From: Sarcomyxa edulis | Lineage: Eukaryota; Basidiomycota; Agaricomycetes; Agaricales; Mycenaceae | Length of the DNA stretch: 64,000 nucleotides | Assembly: GCA_009761415.1 (NCBI GenBank) | Contig: QUOL01000013.1 | Span: 1,027,285 to 1,091,284 of the forward strand | Direction of reading: 5' to 3' | Shown here: positions 1 to 10,400 of the stretch, one piece after another | Position numbering within the stretch: position 1 is the stretch's first letter | Layout: every line of letters begins with the position of its first letter | The notes under the pieces: generated by a model | What the model saw: the letters and a program-made list of their open reading frames with translations, nothing else | Databases searched by the model: none | Told to the model about the DNA's origin: nothing | Program-made: the position numbers and the translations under genes

Positions 1-2
1 CC

Positions 3-716
3 GTTCATCCTAATGGTCTTTCCCTACATTCATACCCTTTCGCTACGCCCATTCGAGGCACTGGTCCATACCAGACACAAACCCTTCCACGACCGAGTAC
101 TATTCGTCGGACAGCCCCAAGGCGCGCAGTATCAGACCGTGAAGCCATGAAACAACTTGTTGACTGCGTAGGGATGAGCGCGCGCAAGAAAGTCCTCGAG
201 AGTGGGCGTAAACCACGCATCTTGACGTCGTTTAGTCGGACCGGGACGATCAAGAAGGAACTGCGCTTTTTACCATCGCCACCAATGTTGTCGATGCACA
301 GTCATAGTTCAGCATCCCTCCTTCCGAAGCTTGCTGGTCCCATTTTTGACATGCCCATCACATCAGGCTCGGAAGACACCGATTCGGAAGGTCCACCGAG
401 TCCTAGTCCAAGTCCCAGACCCAGTTCGGCGACATCGAGGAGGAGCGGTACGCCGACTATAACGGGAACGTTTTCCCAGCGGTATGGACAAGGAACTCTA
501 TCCATTAGTAACACGGTGTCATTGAATCTGCCTCCTCCAGTACGGCGGCGTTCTGTTGATAGACGTCCTGTAGTGGATACCAGTGTGCCGGTTCGAACGA
601 CTAATCTCACTTTGGAAGATCGGACTCTCGACGCCCTCGAGCGCAAATACAACTCGATTATCGAAGACATTTTAGATATCGAACGACGTCTTTCCGTACT
701 GGCCACGAGAAGATAA
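3..716 (+). CDS. C-terminal part of an unrecognised Ser/Pro-rich protein
   Basis: The frame is open from the window edge to the TAA at 714-716, so this is the 3' end of a longer gene; the ATG at 147 is only an internal methionine. The visible part of about 237 residues has a basic stretch (ARKKVLESGRKPR), then a low-complexity Ser/Pro segment with runs of SPSPSPRPSS, and ends in a probable short coiled coil (DALERKYNSIIEDILDIERR). This suggests a disordered scaffold or cytoskeletal protein, but I do not recognise the family. The long minus-strand frame over 302-706 is its antisense shadow. Confidence 0.6.
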   Translation, partial: VHPNGLSLHSYPFATPIRGTGPYQTQTLPRPSTIRRTAPRRAVSDREAMKQLVDCVGMSARKKVLESGRKPRILTSFSRTGTIKKELRFLPSPPMLSMHSHSSASLLPKLAGPIFDMPITSGSEDTDSEGPPSPSPSPRPSSATSRRSGTPTITGTFSQRYGQGTLSISNTVSLNLPPPVRRRSVDRRPVVDTSVPVRTTNLTLEDRTLDALERKYNSIIEDILDIERRLSVLATRR

Positions 717-1279
717 GTTCACAGGGTTCCCCACCGGTAGACTCGGCACCTCGGACCGAGCGTGTGATGTTCAGTTCAAAGAAGTATGGAGCGATAAATT
801 ATGGAACGTGGATGTCTACTCATATACATGGGTCCAGGTTGGTTATTTATTGACTCGATTGGTGTAAATGACATTTAACGTCGTTCTTTGCCCCATGTGG
901 TTCAGAATTCTGGAGATTTCTTGGTGAAGAATGAGTTAGAGTGCTCACTCATCGAGGCATGCCCCTTGAGGCAGAACAGACTTGCGTAAATTTACAAAGC
1001 TAGAAGCCATGGACTAGCTTCCCACTGACTCCCATTATGCGTCGATGAGAATGACTGCGCAGTCCACACCTTACTCGATGTTTTCCTATTCAGTCGTTCC
1101 CTTTCCACGCTCTGTCTTCTATTTCGAGGTCACGCCATATACCTATCAAGCTGCATTCACACAAATGCATTTCTTTCACCTCTTCTACCCCCGTCGAGTC
1201 CTCCGTCGTCTATCCCTGACGAGGCTCGCCAGTATTTCTGCATACAACTCGGCGAGACAGGTCTTCACTCTGACAAAAG
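717..1279. other. Intergenic region, no supported gene
   Basis: This is the 3' flank of the preceding gene and the presumed promoter of membrane gene A. I see no convincing coding exon, tRNA or repeat. A frame that opens near 1045 and runs into gene A is out of frame with A and does not respect its splice sites. Confidence 0.5.
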
Positions 1280-2192
1280 ATGGCGAAGTTTATCATACCC
1301 ACCGACTTGCCATTGGCACGGACTCGTATCGTCCTCGTAACTCTTCTTCTCGTGTTCTCCATTGTTGGCTCAGCTCTCTGCATCAAGATGTTTACCAGGT
1401 ACGTCTTTACATCAATCTACCTCCGTGTTCATATATGTTTAACAGTGTCCATTCAGACACAATGATGTCCAAAATCTCATAAAGCGCAATGTACCTCAAG
1501 GAGTATCCGTAGATATCAACTATGCTAGTAAGTCAATGACTTCATATCTCTCCCTCAGTCTTCTGAATTCATGTGAACTTGCCTAGATGTCAAAAACGCG
1601 ACAATATGTCTTTTCCTTGCTCTCAACTTTCTGACATTCACGGCATCCCATATCGTATTGGCTTTCATCCAGGATATATTCCAGGTTGTCCCGCAATCAT
1701 ACGCTCATCGTATGAGAATTGCAAACAAACGATTGACCAGTGTGTTCCTTCCTCACCAAGTCTATGCACTCGTCATTTCCACTGTCTTGGTCATCATCCC
1801 TCTCAGTTTCGTCACATTCTTCGTCTTCAAGCGCAATGCGGCGATCGTCATAAAATCCGGTGCAGTACCGGAAGAAACCGTACAAGTGATATTGGCTAGG
1901 CTTGGTATAACTGCAGTCTACAAGGACACTTCTTACAGTGCGTTTTTTTCGTCAATAATCCATCTCTGTTGCTGACTTCTTGATCTTCTCCCTGTAAATG
2001 ATAGTCAGTATAGTAGGCGAGATTCCCTGGGTCGCGGTAATATTTGCGGTTCCTTCGACTCTTGCGACTTGCATCGCATGGTATCGATGCTCTCGAGTGC
2101 GACCTGTAGAGGAAATACCAAGTATATCTGACAATGGACTGCAGAAAGACAAAGGGGATGAGGTTGTCTATGTGAAGCCGGCCGTAGCATAG
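1280..2192 (+). CDS. Four-helix membrane protein, paralogue A
   Basis: Four exons: 1280-1398, 1457-1527, 1587-1937 and 2005-2192. Introns are 58, 59 and 67 nt with GT-AG ends and phases 2, 1, 1. The product of about 242 residues has an N-terminal helix (VLVTLLLVFSIVGSALCI), a luminal or extracellular loop ending VDINYAN, two central helices around FPHQ-like FLPHQVYALVISTV, a second loop ending ITAVYKDTSY, and a last helix (IPWVAVIFAVPSTLATCIAW) before a short polar tail. The exon plan and motifs are shared with paralogues B, C, E and F in this window, which fixes the gene model. The family has no function that I recognise; topology suggests a small integral membrane protein. Confidence 0.85.
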
Positions 2193-2569
2193 AATCCCAA
2201 TCCAGATTTGGACTGTACGTACAGATTGAGCACTGGTTGACAACTTGTCGAGCACGGACATACTTGAATGCGTGTTCTAATTATAAATACAGCATGATTG
2301 GCTTTATTTTTGAGCGCCAAGATAAATCAACATGCCATAACTCCCGCCCAGGCGCCCAAGGCTTGCCGTTGCTGATCATGAGACTCCATTATCAACTCCC
2401 AATCCCGACATTGGACGCGTCAAAACTTCACTGCGAAGTTTTGCCTATACAAGACGACGCAAGTGGAAGGATATTCAACTATTTACAGACTGTACAACAT
2501 CCACCCGCTCCCATATTCCCAAACAAAACTCTAACTGGCCACCATCAGAGTCATCGACAGTCCGTCCAT

Positions 2570-2970
2570 GGGCTGTGCATCAAGTTATTCGACTTAGGGT
2601 TACTGCGCTGGAAGGTATTCCATCTCATGAAACGACGGACAATATACCCCACATATGCTGCGATATGCGAACCAATACATAGGTCCTCTTCAGACGCGAC
2701 TTTGCACGTCCTCCAGGTGGAATTCTGTCAATTGACGGAAGTCATCCCGACGGATAGCATCCTGATTTTACTTTCCAAGCAGGCAGACACGTTGTATATA
2801 TGACAGATCCAAGATCATTATCGATACTTCCTACTCTTCTTTGATTTCCACGGCCTGTCTGCCAAGCATATATAATGTTGCCTCAATAGGCTTCTGAGTT
2901 ATTCGAGGTCCGTACTTCTTCGACCTTCATTCTGAGCTTTATTCAAACAACGAGCTCATATCAAGGCAAA
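2570..2970 (+). repeat. Upstream block duplicated in front of gene C (copy 1)
   Basis: About 400 bp immediately upstream of gene B matches 4848-5254 upstream of gene C at many positions, including GCTGTGCATC, the stretch around CTGTCAATTGACGG, ATATATGACAGA, ATACTTCCTACT, AAGCATATATAATGTT and the GAGGTCCGTACT segment. The duplicated unit therefore contains promoter plus gene. It is not coding in any convincing frame. Confidence 0.8.
2868..2876 (+). promoter_or_regulatory. TATA-like box of gene B
   Basis: ATATATAAT lies about 95 bp before the ATG of gene B. The same AAGCATATATAATGTT context is conserved about 110 bp before gene C (5142-5150), which supports function or recent duplication. Confidence 0.5.
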
Positions 2971-4026
2971 ATGCCGTTTTTGCGGATTCCTCACAGCATC
3001 AGGCAGCGATTTGTCACCCCGCAGCCTCCCTTGCCACTCATGTGGAATCGGATTATATGGATCACTCTACTTTTCATTTCTGCCAATGTCTCTGGATCTC
3101 TCGGTTTGAAGATCCTTGCCAAGTAAGTCCCCCTCTACTTATATTGATATGCAACTAATAACACTCGTGTTAAATAGACAGAACAGAGTGAAGGACCACA
3201 TCAATCGTGATGTTCCAGATGGTTACAAAGTTGATATTGATTATTCAGGTGGGCGAGACGATATAAAGCACTGTACTCGTTCACTAACTCCCCCATTCAA
3301 AGATGTAAAAACGGCGACAATTTGTCTTTTCATCACCAATCATCTTATGACATTCACGACATCTCATATTATCGTTGCGTTCATCGAAGATACTTTCCAT
3401 GTTGTCCCCAAGTTTATTCTTGGACGTATGAGAGTTGCGGATAAGCAAATCACGACCTTCCTGCTTCCCCACCAAGCAATCGCACTCGTAATTTCTACGA
3501 TCTCGGTTGTTATACCCCTCATATTCCTCACATTCTTTGTTTTCACCCGCGAAGCCACTCTGGTGGTCAAATTCGACGGCGAAGTGGTCCCGGTAGACTC
3601 CATACAGTCTACCCTTGACCACCTCGGCTTTTCTCCGGTTTACAAGGATACTCAGTACAGTGAGCGCCTATGATTGTTCTGGCGCGCGTCATAGTCTAAC
3701 GATGACCATTTTCTCCAGTTGCCATCGTTGCTGAATTTCCATGGGTGGGGGTAGCCCTTGCCATTCCATCCACCATCGTGACTTTTCTGGCTTGGCATAA
3801 GCATGCCAGGGCTCAGCGACGCGTACGTCGACATTCCTCCGTGCCACCCGTCGAAACTTTGGACAATCCTTCTGCCATCGAGTTAGAAGATAAGAGCCAA
3901 CCAGCTGTATACGTCGAAAGTGTGAGTGGGATGGAAACCCACAACAACAGCACCATCCTGTTAGATCATCTTGGGACTGCTACTCTGAACATCAGGGAAG
4001 CTGGAGGTCATGACGATTCAAGTTGA
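2971..4026 (+). CDS. Four-helix membrane protein, paralogue B
   Basis: Exons 2971-3122, 3178-3248, 3303-3659 and 3719-4026, with introns of 54-59 nt in phases 2, 1, 1 as in gene A. Exon 2 is 71 nt in A, B and C. About 295 residues: N-terminal helix after LPLMWNRIIW, loop with a DVPDGYKVDIDYS motif, two middle helices flanking FLLPHQAIALVIST, a VVPVDSIQSTLDHLGF loop, and a last helix at PWVGVALAIPSTIVTFLAW. The cytosolic tail (about 80 residues from HKHARAQRRVRR) is longer than in A and starts with a basic stretch. B and C are recent duplicates. No biochemical role is recognised. Confidence 0.85.
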
Positions 4027-4194
4027 TGCTCTGTAAGTGTACCCTCACAATCTCTGACCAGACATTTTGCTTCGGACACTCTACTTTCCAATAGACATTT
4101 CTAATATTATATCTATCTCCGTCACCGATAGTATTGAAACTGCCTCAAAGCTCTGCCTTGCTCCTTCGGTGGCACCAACTTACAGTCGGTCACG

Positions 4195-4856
4195 GTGTGA
4201 CGCTATGCCACGTGCGTGTGATCGTGCATCCTCGATCCTCATTTTTGAGTTTCGAGTGATGAGTCTCGACAGCGAGAGGTCAAACATCGAGTATGCTATC
4301 TCATCTACAAGACAGACACACCGAAAGCGATGCTACATACCCCTCTTATCCCTCTATGTGTCTGATTCGACCTTTTCCCGCGCACACCGATTCGATGTAA
4401 CTCAGACACTCAGGCTGTCCGCCACCGGCGTTTGCGCGGGATCTATCGATTGAAGTGACGATAAACTCCTTGGAGAATCTCAAAAGAGCCGAAAGTACAA
4501 GGTCGACAAGAGATATGGACTTGCGCAGTTAATGTTCATCATTGACAGAGGGTCTAGCACAGATCGAATCATCTCAGTGGTTCATGAAGTGGATGACCTT
4601 ATTGTCTTAGCGAGTGCTCCATCAACTCTACAGATTCAAGAGGAACCGGTGGTGGTGATCTTGGAGAGTGCGCGGTTGCTATTCATGATTGTCTCAGAGG
4701 CTATGCACAAGCATGCAGAGAAAGCGGAAAATCCCAAAGTGAGCTGCTCTCAGTATGAAATCTTTTGAACAGTCAGGTTGATTACTCTCGAAAACGCGTT
4801 GTTGGCTACGAATCAGTCGCTCAACTCATCACAGCTCCGTCTCTGAGCTGTGCATC
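4195..4856 (+). pseudogene. Decayed copy of the 5' end of the BEACH gene
   Basis: This stretch aligns by eye with the promoter and first exons of the real BEACH gene (about 7320-8055). Shared pieces include TGTGACG.TATGCCACG, CGACAGCGAGAGGT, the start-codon region (ATG at 4330 against 7467), TTTGCGCGGGATCTATCGATTGA, GTGGTTCATGAAGTGGATGA-type exon 2 sequence and TTGGCTACGAATC of exon 3. The copied reading frame ends after 12 codons, where a CGA codon of the parent has become TGA, and has further indels. Homology stops near 4856, so only the head of the gene was duplicated. It lies directly downstream of gene B, as the true gene lies downstream of C. Confidence 0.8.
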
Positions 4857-5254
4857 CAAAATAACCGGGTTCCCAATCTTTGGACTGCGCCGGATACATT
4901 CTATCCCAATGTACCGACGGACGATGCACGTTACTATTGGCCATAGTATGCATAGATCTTCTTTAGACGCGGCTTTGCGTGTCTTCCATGTAGAACCCCG
5001 TCAATTGACGACAATCATCCCGACGGGTGGTATCCTGGTATCACTTGCTATGCAGGTAAGCACGTCAAATATATGACAGACTCAAGATCCTTATCAATAC
5101 TTCCTACTTCTTTATTTTCCACGTTATAAGCTCTTCCAAGCATATATAATGTTCCTCGATAATTGGGTTTTCAGCATTTGTTCCCCACTCGAGGTCCGTA
5201 CTACTCCGTCAACTCTCAATCTGAGCTCTGACAACGAGGCTGAAAATAGGTAGA
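4848..5254 (+). repeat. Upstream block duplicated in front of gene C (copy 2)
   Basis: Second copy of the block described at 2570-2970, ending at the ATG of gene C and including a TATA-like ATATATAAT at 5142-5150. Confidence 0.8.
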
Positions 5255-6070
5255 ATGCCGTTTCAATTACCACACCCTCCCTTGCCACTCATGTGGAATC
5301 GGATTATATGGATTACTCTACTCCTGATTTCCACCACTATCTCTGCATCTCTCCCCGTGCAAGTACTTGCCAAGTAAGATGGCCTTCTGACCTACTTCGC
5401 TACGCAGTTGACGATACTCATGCTCAATAGACAGATAACCATGAAAGACCACATCAATCGTGACGTCCCAGATGGCTACACGGTCGATATCAACTATTCA
5501 GGTGGGTGAGACGATAACGATGATGTACCCATATACTTACCTAACCGTTGGAAGATGTCAAAATGGCCACGATCTGCTTGTTCATAACATACCCGCTCAT
5601 GGCATTCACGGCATCTCATCTCATTCTTGGATTCATCGAAGACATGTTTCACATCATCCCAAATTTTATCCTTAGACGGCTGAGGGTCGCGGACAGACAA
5701 ATCACGACTTTCCTACTTCCCCACCAAGTAATCGCACTCGTAATCTCCACTATCTCGGTCACCATCCCCCTCACATTTCTCACAATCTTTGTTTTCACTC
5801 GCGAAGCCACTTTGGTGGTCAAATCGAACGGCCAAGTGGTTCCTGTGAATACGATACAGTCTACACTTGACGACCTCGGGTTCTCAGCGGCTTACAAGGA
5901 TACTCAGTACAGTGAGCAGCATATGATCGTTCCGGAGCGCATCGCAGTCTGATTATCAGCATGTCTTTGTAGTTGCTATTGTCGCCGAAGTTCCATGGGT
6001 AGGGGTGATCTTTGCGATCCCATCGACCATAGTGACTCTCATGGCTTGGCATAAGCATTCCAGGGCTTAG
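5255..6070 (+). CDS. Four-helix membrane protein, paralogue C, tail truncated by a stop
   Basis: Exons 5255-5373, 5431-5501, 5555-5911 and 5973-6070; splice positions match B exactly. The body is close to B throughout (LPLMWNRIIWITLL; DVPDGYTVDINYS; FLLPHQVIALVIST; PWVGVIFAIPSTIVTLMAWHKH). After HKHSRA a TAG (6068-6070) stands where B has CAG, so C ends at the start of the cytosolic tail. The following codons up to TGA at 6197-6199 still translate to a B-like tail (RRVRQQSTVPPVE, then SAIELKDKNQP). The membrane part may still be made, without the tail. Confidence 0.75.
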
Positions 6071-6199
6071 CGACGCGTACGTCAACAATCCACGGTGCCA
6101 CCTGTCGAAATATTGGCTAATGCTTCCGCTATCGAGTTAAAAGATAAGAATCAGCCCAAAGATTACATCGAAAGTGTGAGTGGGTTGGAAACATATTGA
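6071..6199 (+). pseudogene. Untranslated relic of the gene C tail
   Basis: In frame with exon 4 of gene C, 42 codons after the TAG remain open and similar to the tail of gene B, ending in its own TGA. A single C-to-T change separates it from the gene body. Readthrough or a sequencing or assembly error are alternatives to true loss. Confidence 0.6.
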
Positions 6200-6548
6200 A
6201 GCGCTAGTGTGTTAGCACGAGGTTAGGATTGCTACTCGGCAGTCGGCGGAGTGGTAGTATTGTATACCTGAAAAGAGATATACGAATCGAACTAGATCGA
6301 ACTGGTCAGGACAATAGTGCCAAATAGGTCAAAGCTACTAGTATTCAAAGCGACGCGACTCGCGCGTAACCTTTGTTTTTCAACCTTGTTTCAACCTTAA
6401 GCTTGTTTCGACGACAACGTTAACGTTCAAATTTGCTCTACTTGCATTCAAATTTCACCCGAGATCTTTTCCAACGGGACTTCATACGCACTCCCGCAAT
6501 TCTTCGACACTACTTCTTCCAAACTCACTCGCGGCACTCTTTGTCCAA
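6200..6548. other. Intergenic region, no supported gene
   Basis: Region between gene C and the small gene at 6549. Apart from a pyrimidine-rich stretch before the next ATG, nothing stands out; no TATA box or repeat was recognised. Confidence 0.4.
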
Positions 6549-7055
6549 ATGAACTTCAGCAGACGCAATGTACGAGGCTCAGGGTGGCACAAAAAGGGGT
6601 ATCGTGATCACGGGAATATGTGGATCAACGTCCGCCGTGGGTCATACGGACATACGCGCGGAATGGATGTGAACGAGAATATCACTATCGCTGACTTTTG
6701 GAGTCAGGTCGTGAGTAAGTGTTCGGTTTTGTTATTTCCTTTCAAGAAGGAGAATTCTAATGCTATTAGCAGGGTCAATTCAGATGGAGGATGGCTTCCC
6801 CATTCCCGAGACCTGGTCGTTCGAACTTTCGTCAAATAAACGGCCGATCGAGCCTACTGACGATCCCATCACTGCGCTTTTCGACGGTGGAGAGAACGTC
6901 TACGTCAAAGTGAGTCATTATATCGTGCAGCTCGCTTTTCTCTCAGTAACGACGCGTTGGTACATTCTTAGATTTATGATGAGGATGGTCTGGAACGCGT
7001 GTTTGACTTCGGGTCTGATACCTGGGAGTACTACACTCCCGGGAGGCGCTCATGA
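6549..7055 (+). CDS. Small hypothetical protein (about 128 residues)
   Basis: Model with three exons: 6549-6714, 6773-6909 and 6972-7055. Introns begin GTAAGT and GTGAGT and end AG, and the joins keep frame (DFWSQVV-R-SIQMEDGF, then NVYVK-IYDEDGLERVF). The N-terminus is rich in Arg, Gly and His. The middle and end are acidic and aromatic (ETWSFEL, DDPITALFDGG, FDFGSDTWEYYTPGRRS). No signal peptide or membrane helix is visible. I do not recognise the family. The match between splice sites and coding quality is the main support. Confidence 0.55.
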
Positions 7056-7466
7056 GACCCTAATTCTGTATGGGCCAATCTTCCAGGACTAAAGCCACAT
7101 TTTCTTTGTTTTCCTGCTCGCTCCCATTATTCCCTTGATAATGATCCTCTGACCAGACAGTCTGCTTCACATCTTTTGCTTGATAAATCGATACAATCTT
7201 AATTTCACGCGTATATTCGATAGCGACTGAAGTTGCGCAAAGCTCCATCTCACCCAAACCCACCCTCAGTCATACTCAGTGGCCACGGGCCATGTGGAGC
7301 CGTTGTGACGGAATTGGAGGTGACAGTGTGACGTTATGCCACGCGCTTGTGATCGTCACACTCGATCTCGTCACGGTTGCCTCAGATTTATTTGAGGTTC
7401 GACAGCGAGAGGTTGACCCTCGAGTATGATATCTTCTTTCCGCAACAATTAGACGCCTAGACAACG

Positions 7467-10400
7467 ATGCTACGTACCCTACTTACTCCTCTACGTGCCC
7501 GATTCGACCTATCTCCTCGCACACCGAGCTTCACCACTCCAACACCGTCCGTTCCGGACGATGATCTTGCTCCTGAAGACTTTGCGCGGGATGTGTTGAT
7601 TGAATTGATGAGGAATTCCGTGGAGAATCTCAAGGTTGCTGAAAGCTCAAGATCTAAAACAGAGGCAAGAGGAAGAACTTACTCACAGCGAACTTCATCA
7701 CTGACACTGGTCTGCGAAGATTCTGGCCGAGATACAAAGAATAATGTTGCAGGACGGGTGCACTAAGGATGTGTTCCGCGAACTGGATGGCTTCCTAGTC
7801 TTAATGAGCGTTCTATCGACCATACAAAGCCAACAGGGTCCAGTGGTGGAGCCAGAAGAACAGGTTCTGTCAGAGGTTTTGGAGAGTACGCGGTTGGTAT
7901 TCATGATTGTCTCTGATGCCATGCACAAGCACCGAGAGAATGCGGAGTACTTCAAAGTGAGTCGTCGTTTCTTTCGACTTTCTCGGAACGTCAGATTGAT
8001 AGCTCTGTAAGACGCGTGTTGGCTACGAATCTCTTACTCAAGCTGTGCGTCCTCTGATTGCAGATTCAAAAACCACCGACGAAACGATGGGCTTTATCCT
8101 CTCCCTTGCTCTTCGTGACTTTTCTGTCTCCGGTATCTTCGTTGCTTTACGCAGTGCTCAGACCACAGACGACGCCGAGGCTAAGATTGGCGAGTTCCAT
8201 CCCCGATTGGGGCTTATTCGTCAATCTGGTGCTATTCTGTTACTTTGGAATCTTGTGCCCCAACTATCTTCCTCTCCAATGCGTTATGGAGCACTAAAAC
8301 TCTTCGACCAACTCTCACGTCGCAACCACAGAAATCAAGCCGTCCTAAGCACTCTAGGACTAGTAAAGTCAATCTTCGATTGGTATTATCTTAGGAAGGA
8401 GATCGAGCCGAAAGAACGTCAAGCATTGCAAAGACTCTTACGTCGGCTTCTAGATATGGGAGCAACCACTCGGGAGGCCAGACGGATTTTTCAGACTGCA
8501 GTAAAGGAGGATGAGACATTGGATACGGAAGTGTTAGAGATCATTCGTGCCGCTATTCGTGCTCGATGGCCCGAACATTTTTCCCTGGAGGGTCAAGCGG
8601 CACTGGTTCTTACAGACGAGAATATGAAAGGGCTTCCTTTCGCAGGTTTCACATTCATGGTGAAGATTTACACGCTTAACGCTCTGAAGCCGAATGCAAT
8701 ATTGACTTGATTTCCCTCATAGACATGGGTTTGGTTGGAGAAATTACCGGCTCTTGACACATCTCAGGACATCTTTACGGTTCGATTATCTTCGCGTTCG
8801 CTCCTAACTTTGGGAGTTCGCCACGATGGGAAGATCTGGTTATCTACTACTGCAAATCGCGACATCGCTGTATTTCCGAAGTCTAGTATAACTAAAGGAC
8901 ATTGGACGCATATAGTTCTGGTGCACTATCCTCACAGGGCATCTAATCCCACAATACGTGAGTCTTCCTTGAACGCTGCGCATCATGGATCATCCTTATA
9001 TTCTACCCAGGTCTCTTTATTGACGGTGTCTTGAATGATGTTCTGAATTGGAACTATCCCAAACCTGAGAATGTTCCTCAAGTAGGAAACTACATATTAG
9101 GAGCCGATTCCAAGGTACAAGCAGGGTGGTGTATGGCATCGTCGTACTTCATCTCTGTCCCACTAGGTAAGCAGTCTCATCCTCCCTCATGTGACTCTGT
9201 TCATCATGTTTGTCTCTCAAGGTGATGATCTGCCGCGACTTGTTCACCATCTATCTCCTCGATATAATGGAAATTTTCAAGACCCCAATTTAGTCAAATT
9301 CCTGACTTATGAAGCCTCTACCTCCTTAAACATGTTCTTATCCACAGTTGCTGCCAAAAACTCCGCTCCTGCTGAATTATCGCCCCTCATGAAAGCTGTC
9401 AGAGACGGCCTACCTATCCACGAGTCATCTATTGTCTTTTCTATCTCTCCTCTTGGTTGTTCCGAGTCAGGAGAAACGAATAGCGTCACTTCCAGTAGTC
9501 TCGTGCGGAATCAGGCTCGTAATCTTAAGGTAGAAGGAGACGTATTTGTCGTCAAGGCTGGAACACTAGATATCGCTCTCTGGAAGATCGGGGGCGCTGC
9601 AGTAGCGCTGCGATTGGTTCAAATAGCGAACGTGAGTACTCGTTCACTGTTATGATGTGAATTCTCACCTTTGACTTAATGCTTTGATAGACTCCGCATG
9701 AGATCTCTCGATCTTTGGGTGTTCTGACAGACGGGCTAAGGAATAGTTGGCAAAATTCCGAAGACATGGAGCGGCTCCGTAAGTCTCAAATACTGATCAC
9801 CTTTGTGCCATCGTCTGACTTTGTTGTCCCTTCGTTAGGTGGATACGAAATACTTGCGGGTATATTGCGCGGAAAGAGCCAGATGATCAACATGACCGGC
9901 TTTGAGACGTTATTTGAATTTCTCGGCTTGAACTTCCGGTCTCCAGAGTAGGCAGCACGCCCCTTCGACGTTCTTAACGCTAACTGCTCGTTTCAGACAG
10001 TCTACCATAGTGAATACGGTTGCCTATCGAGCCATCGCGCTTGATTTCGAACTATGGTCACGAACGCGTAAAGAAATTCAGCGCGTTCACTTGGAGCACT
10101 TCACTACCATTCTACACACCAGCCGATTCAAGAAGTTTAACATCAAGCAAAGGTCTTCGAAGATGAATTTCGTTCGGAAACTTCTGTTTGCATTACAGAC
10201 AGATTGGTATCAACATGATACCATACCCTTCGTAGTGGAAGCACTCAAAATTTCGGCTCAAGCGAATTTCTCGAAGGACGACGCCATAAAGCCTATCGTG
10301 TCATACCTAGCTGCCAACTTACAAGAAGGTAGGAGAATGTGTGCATATGACCTCGATAATAATCCTGATTCTCACCTTTGTTCGCTCTAGCTCCTGCAGA

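Noticed and set aside
302..706. Long minus-strand open frame
   Set aside because: Antisense shadow of the Ser/Pro-rich 3' gene; its Leu-Gly repeats are the complement of the SPSPSP codons.
1045..1482. Long open frame overlapping exon 1 of gene A
   Set aside because: It is in a different frame from the conserved membrane protein and ignores the splice sites shared by paralogues B and C.
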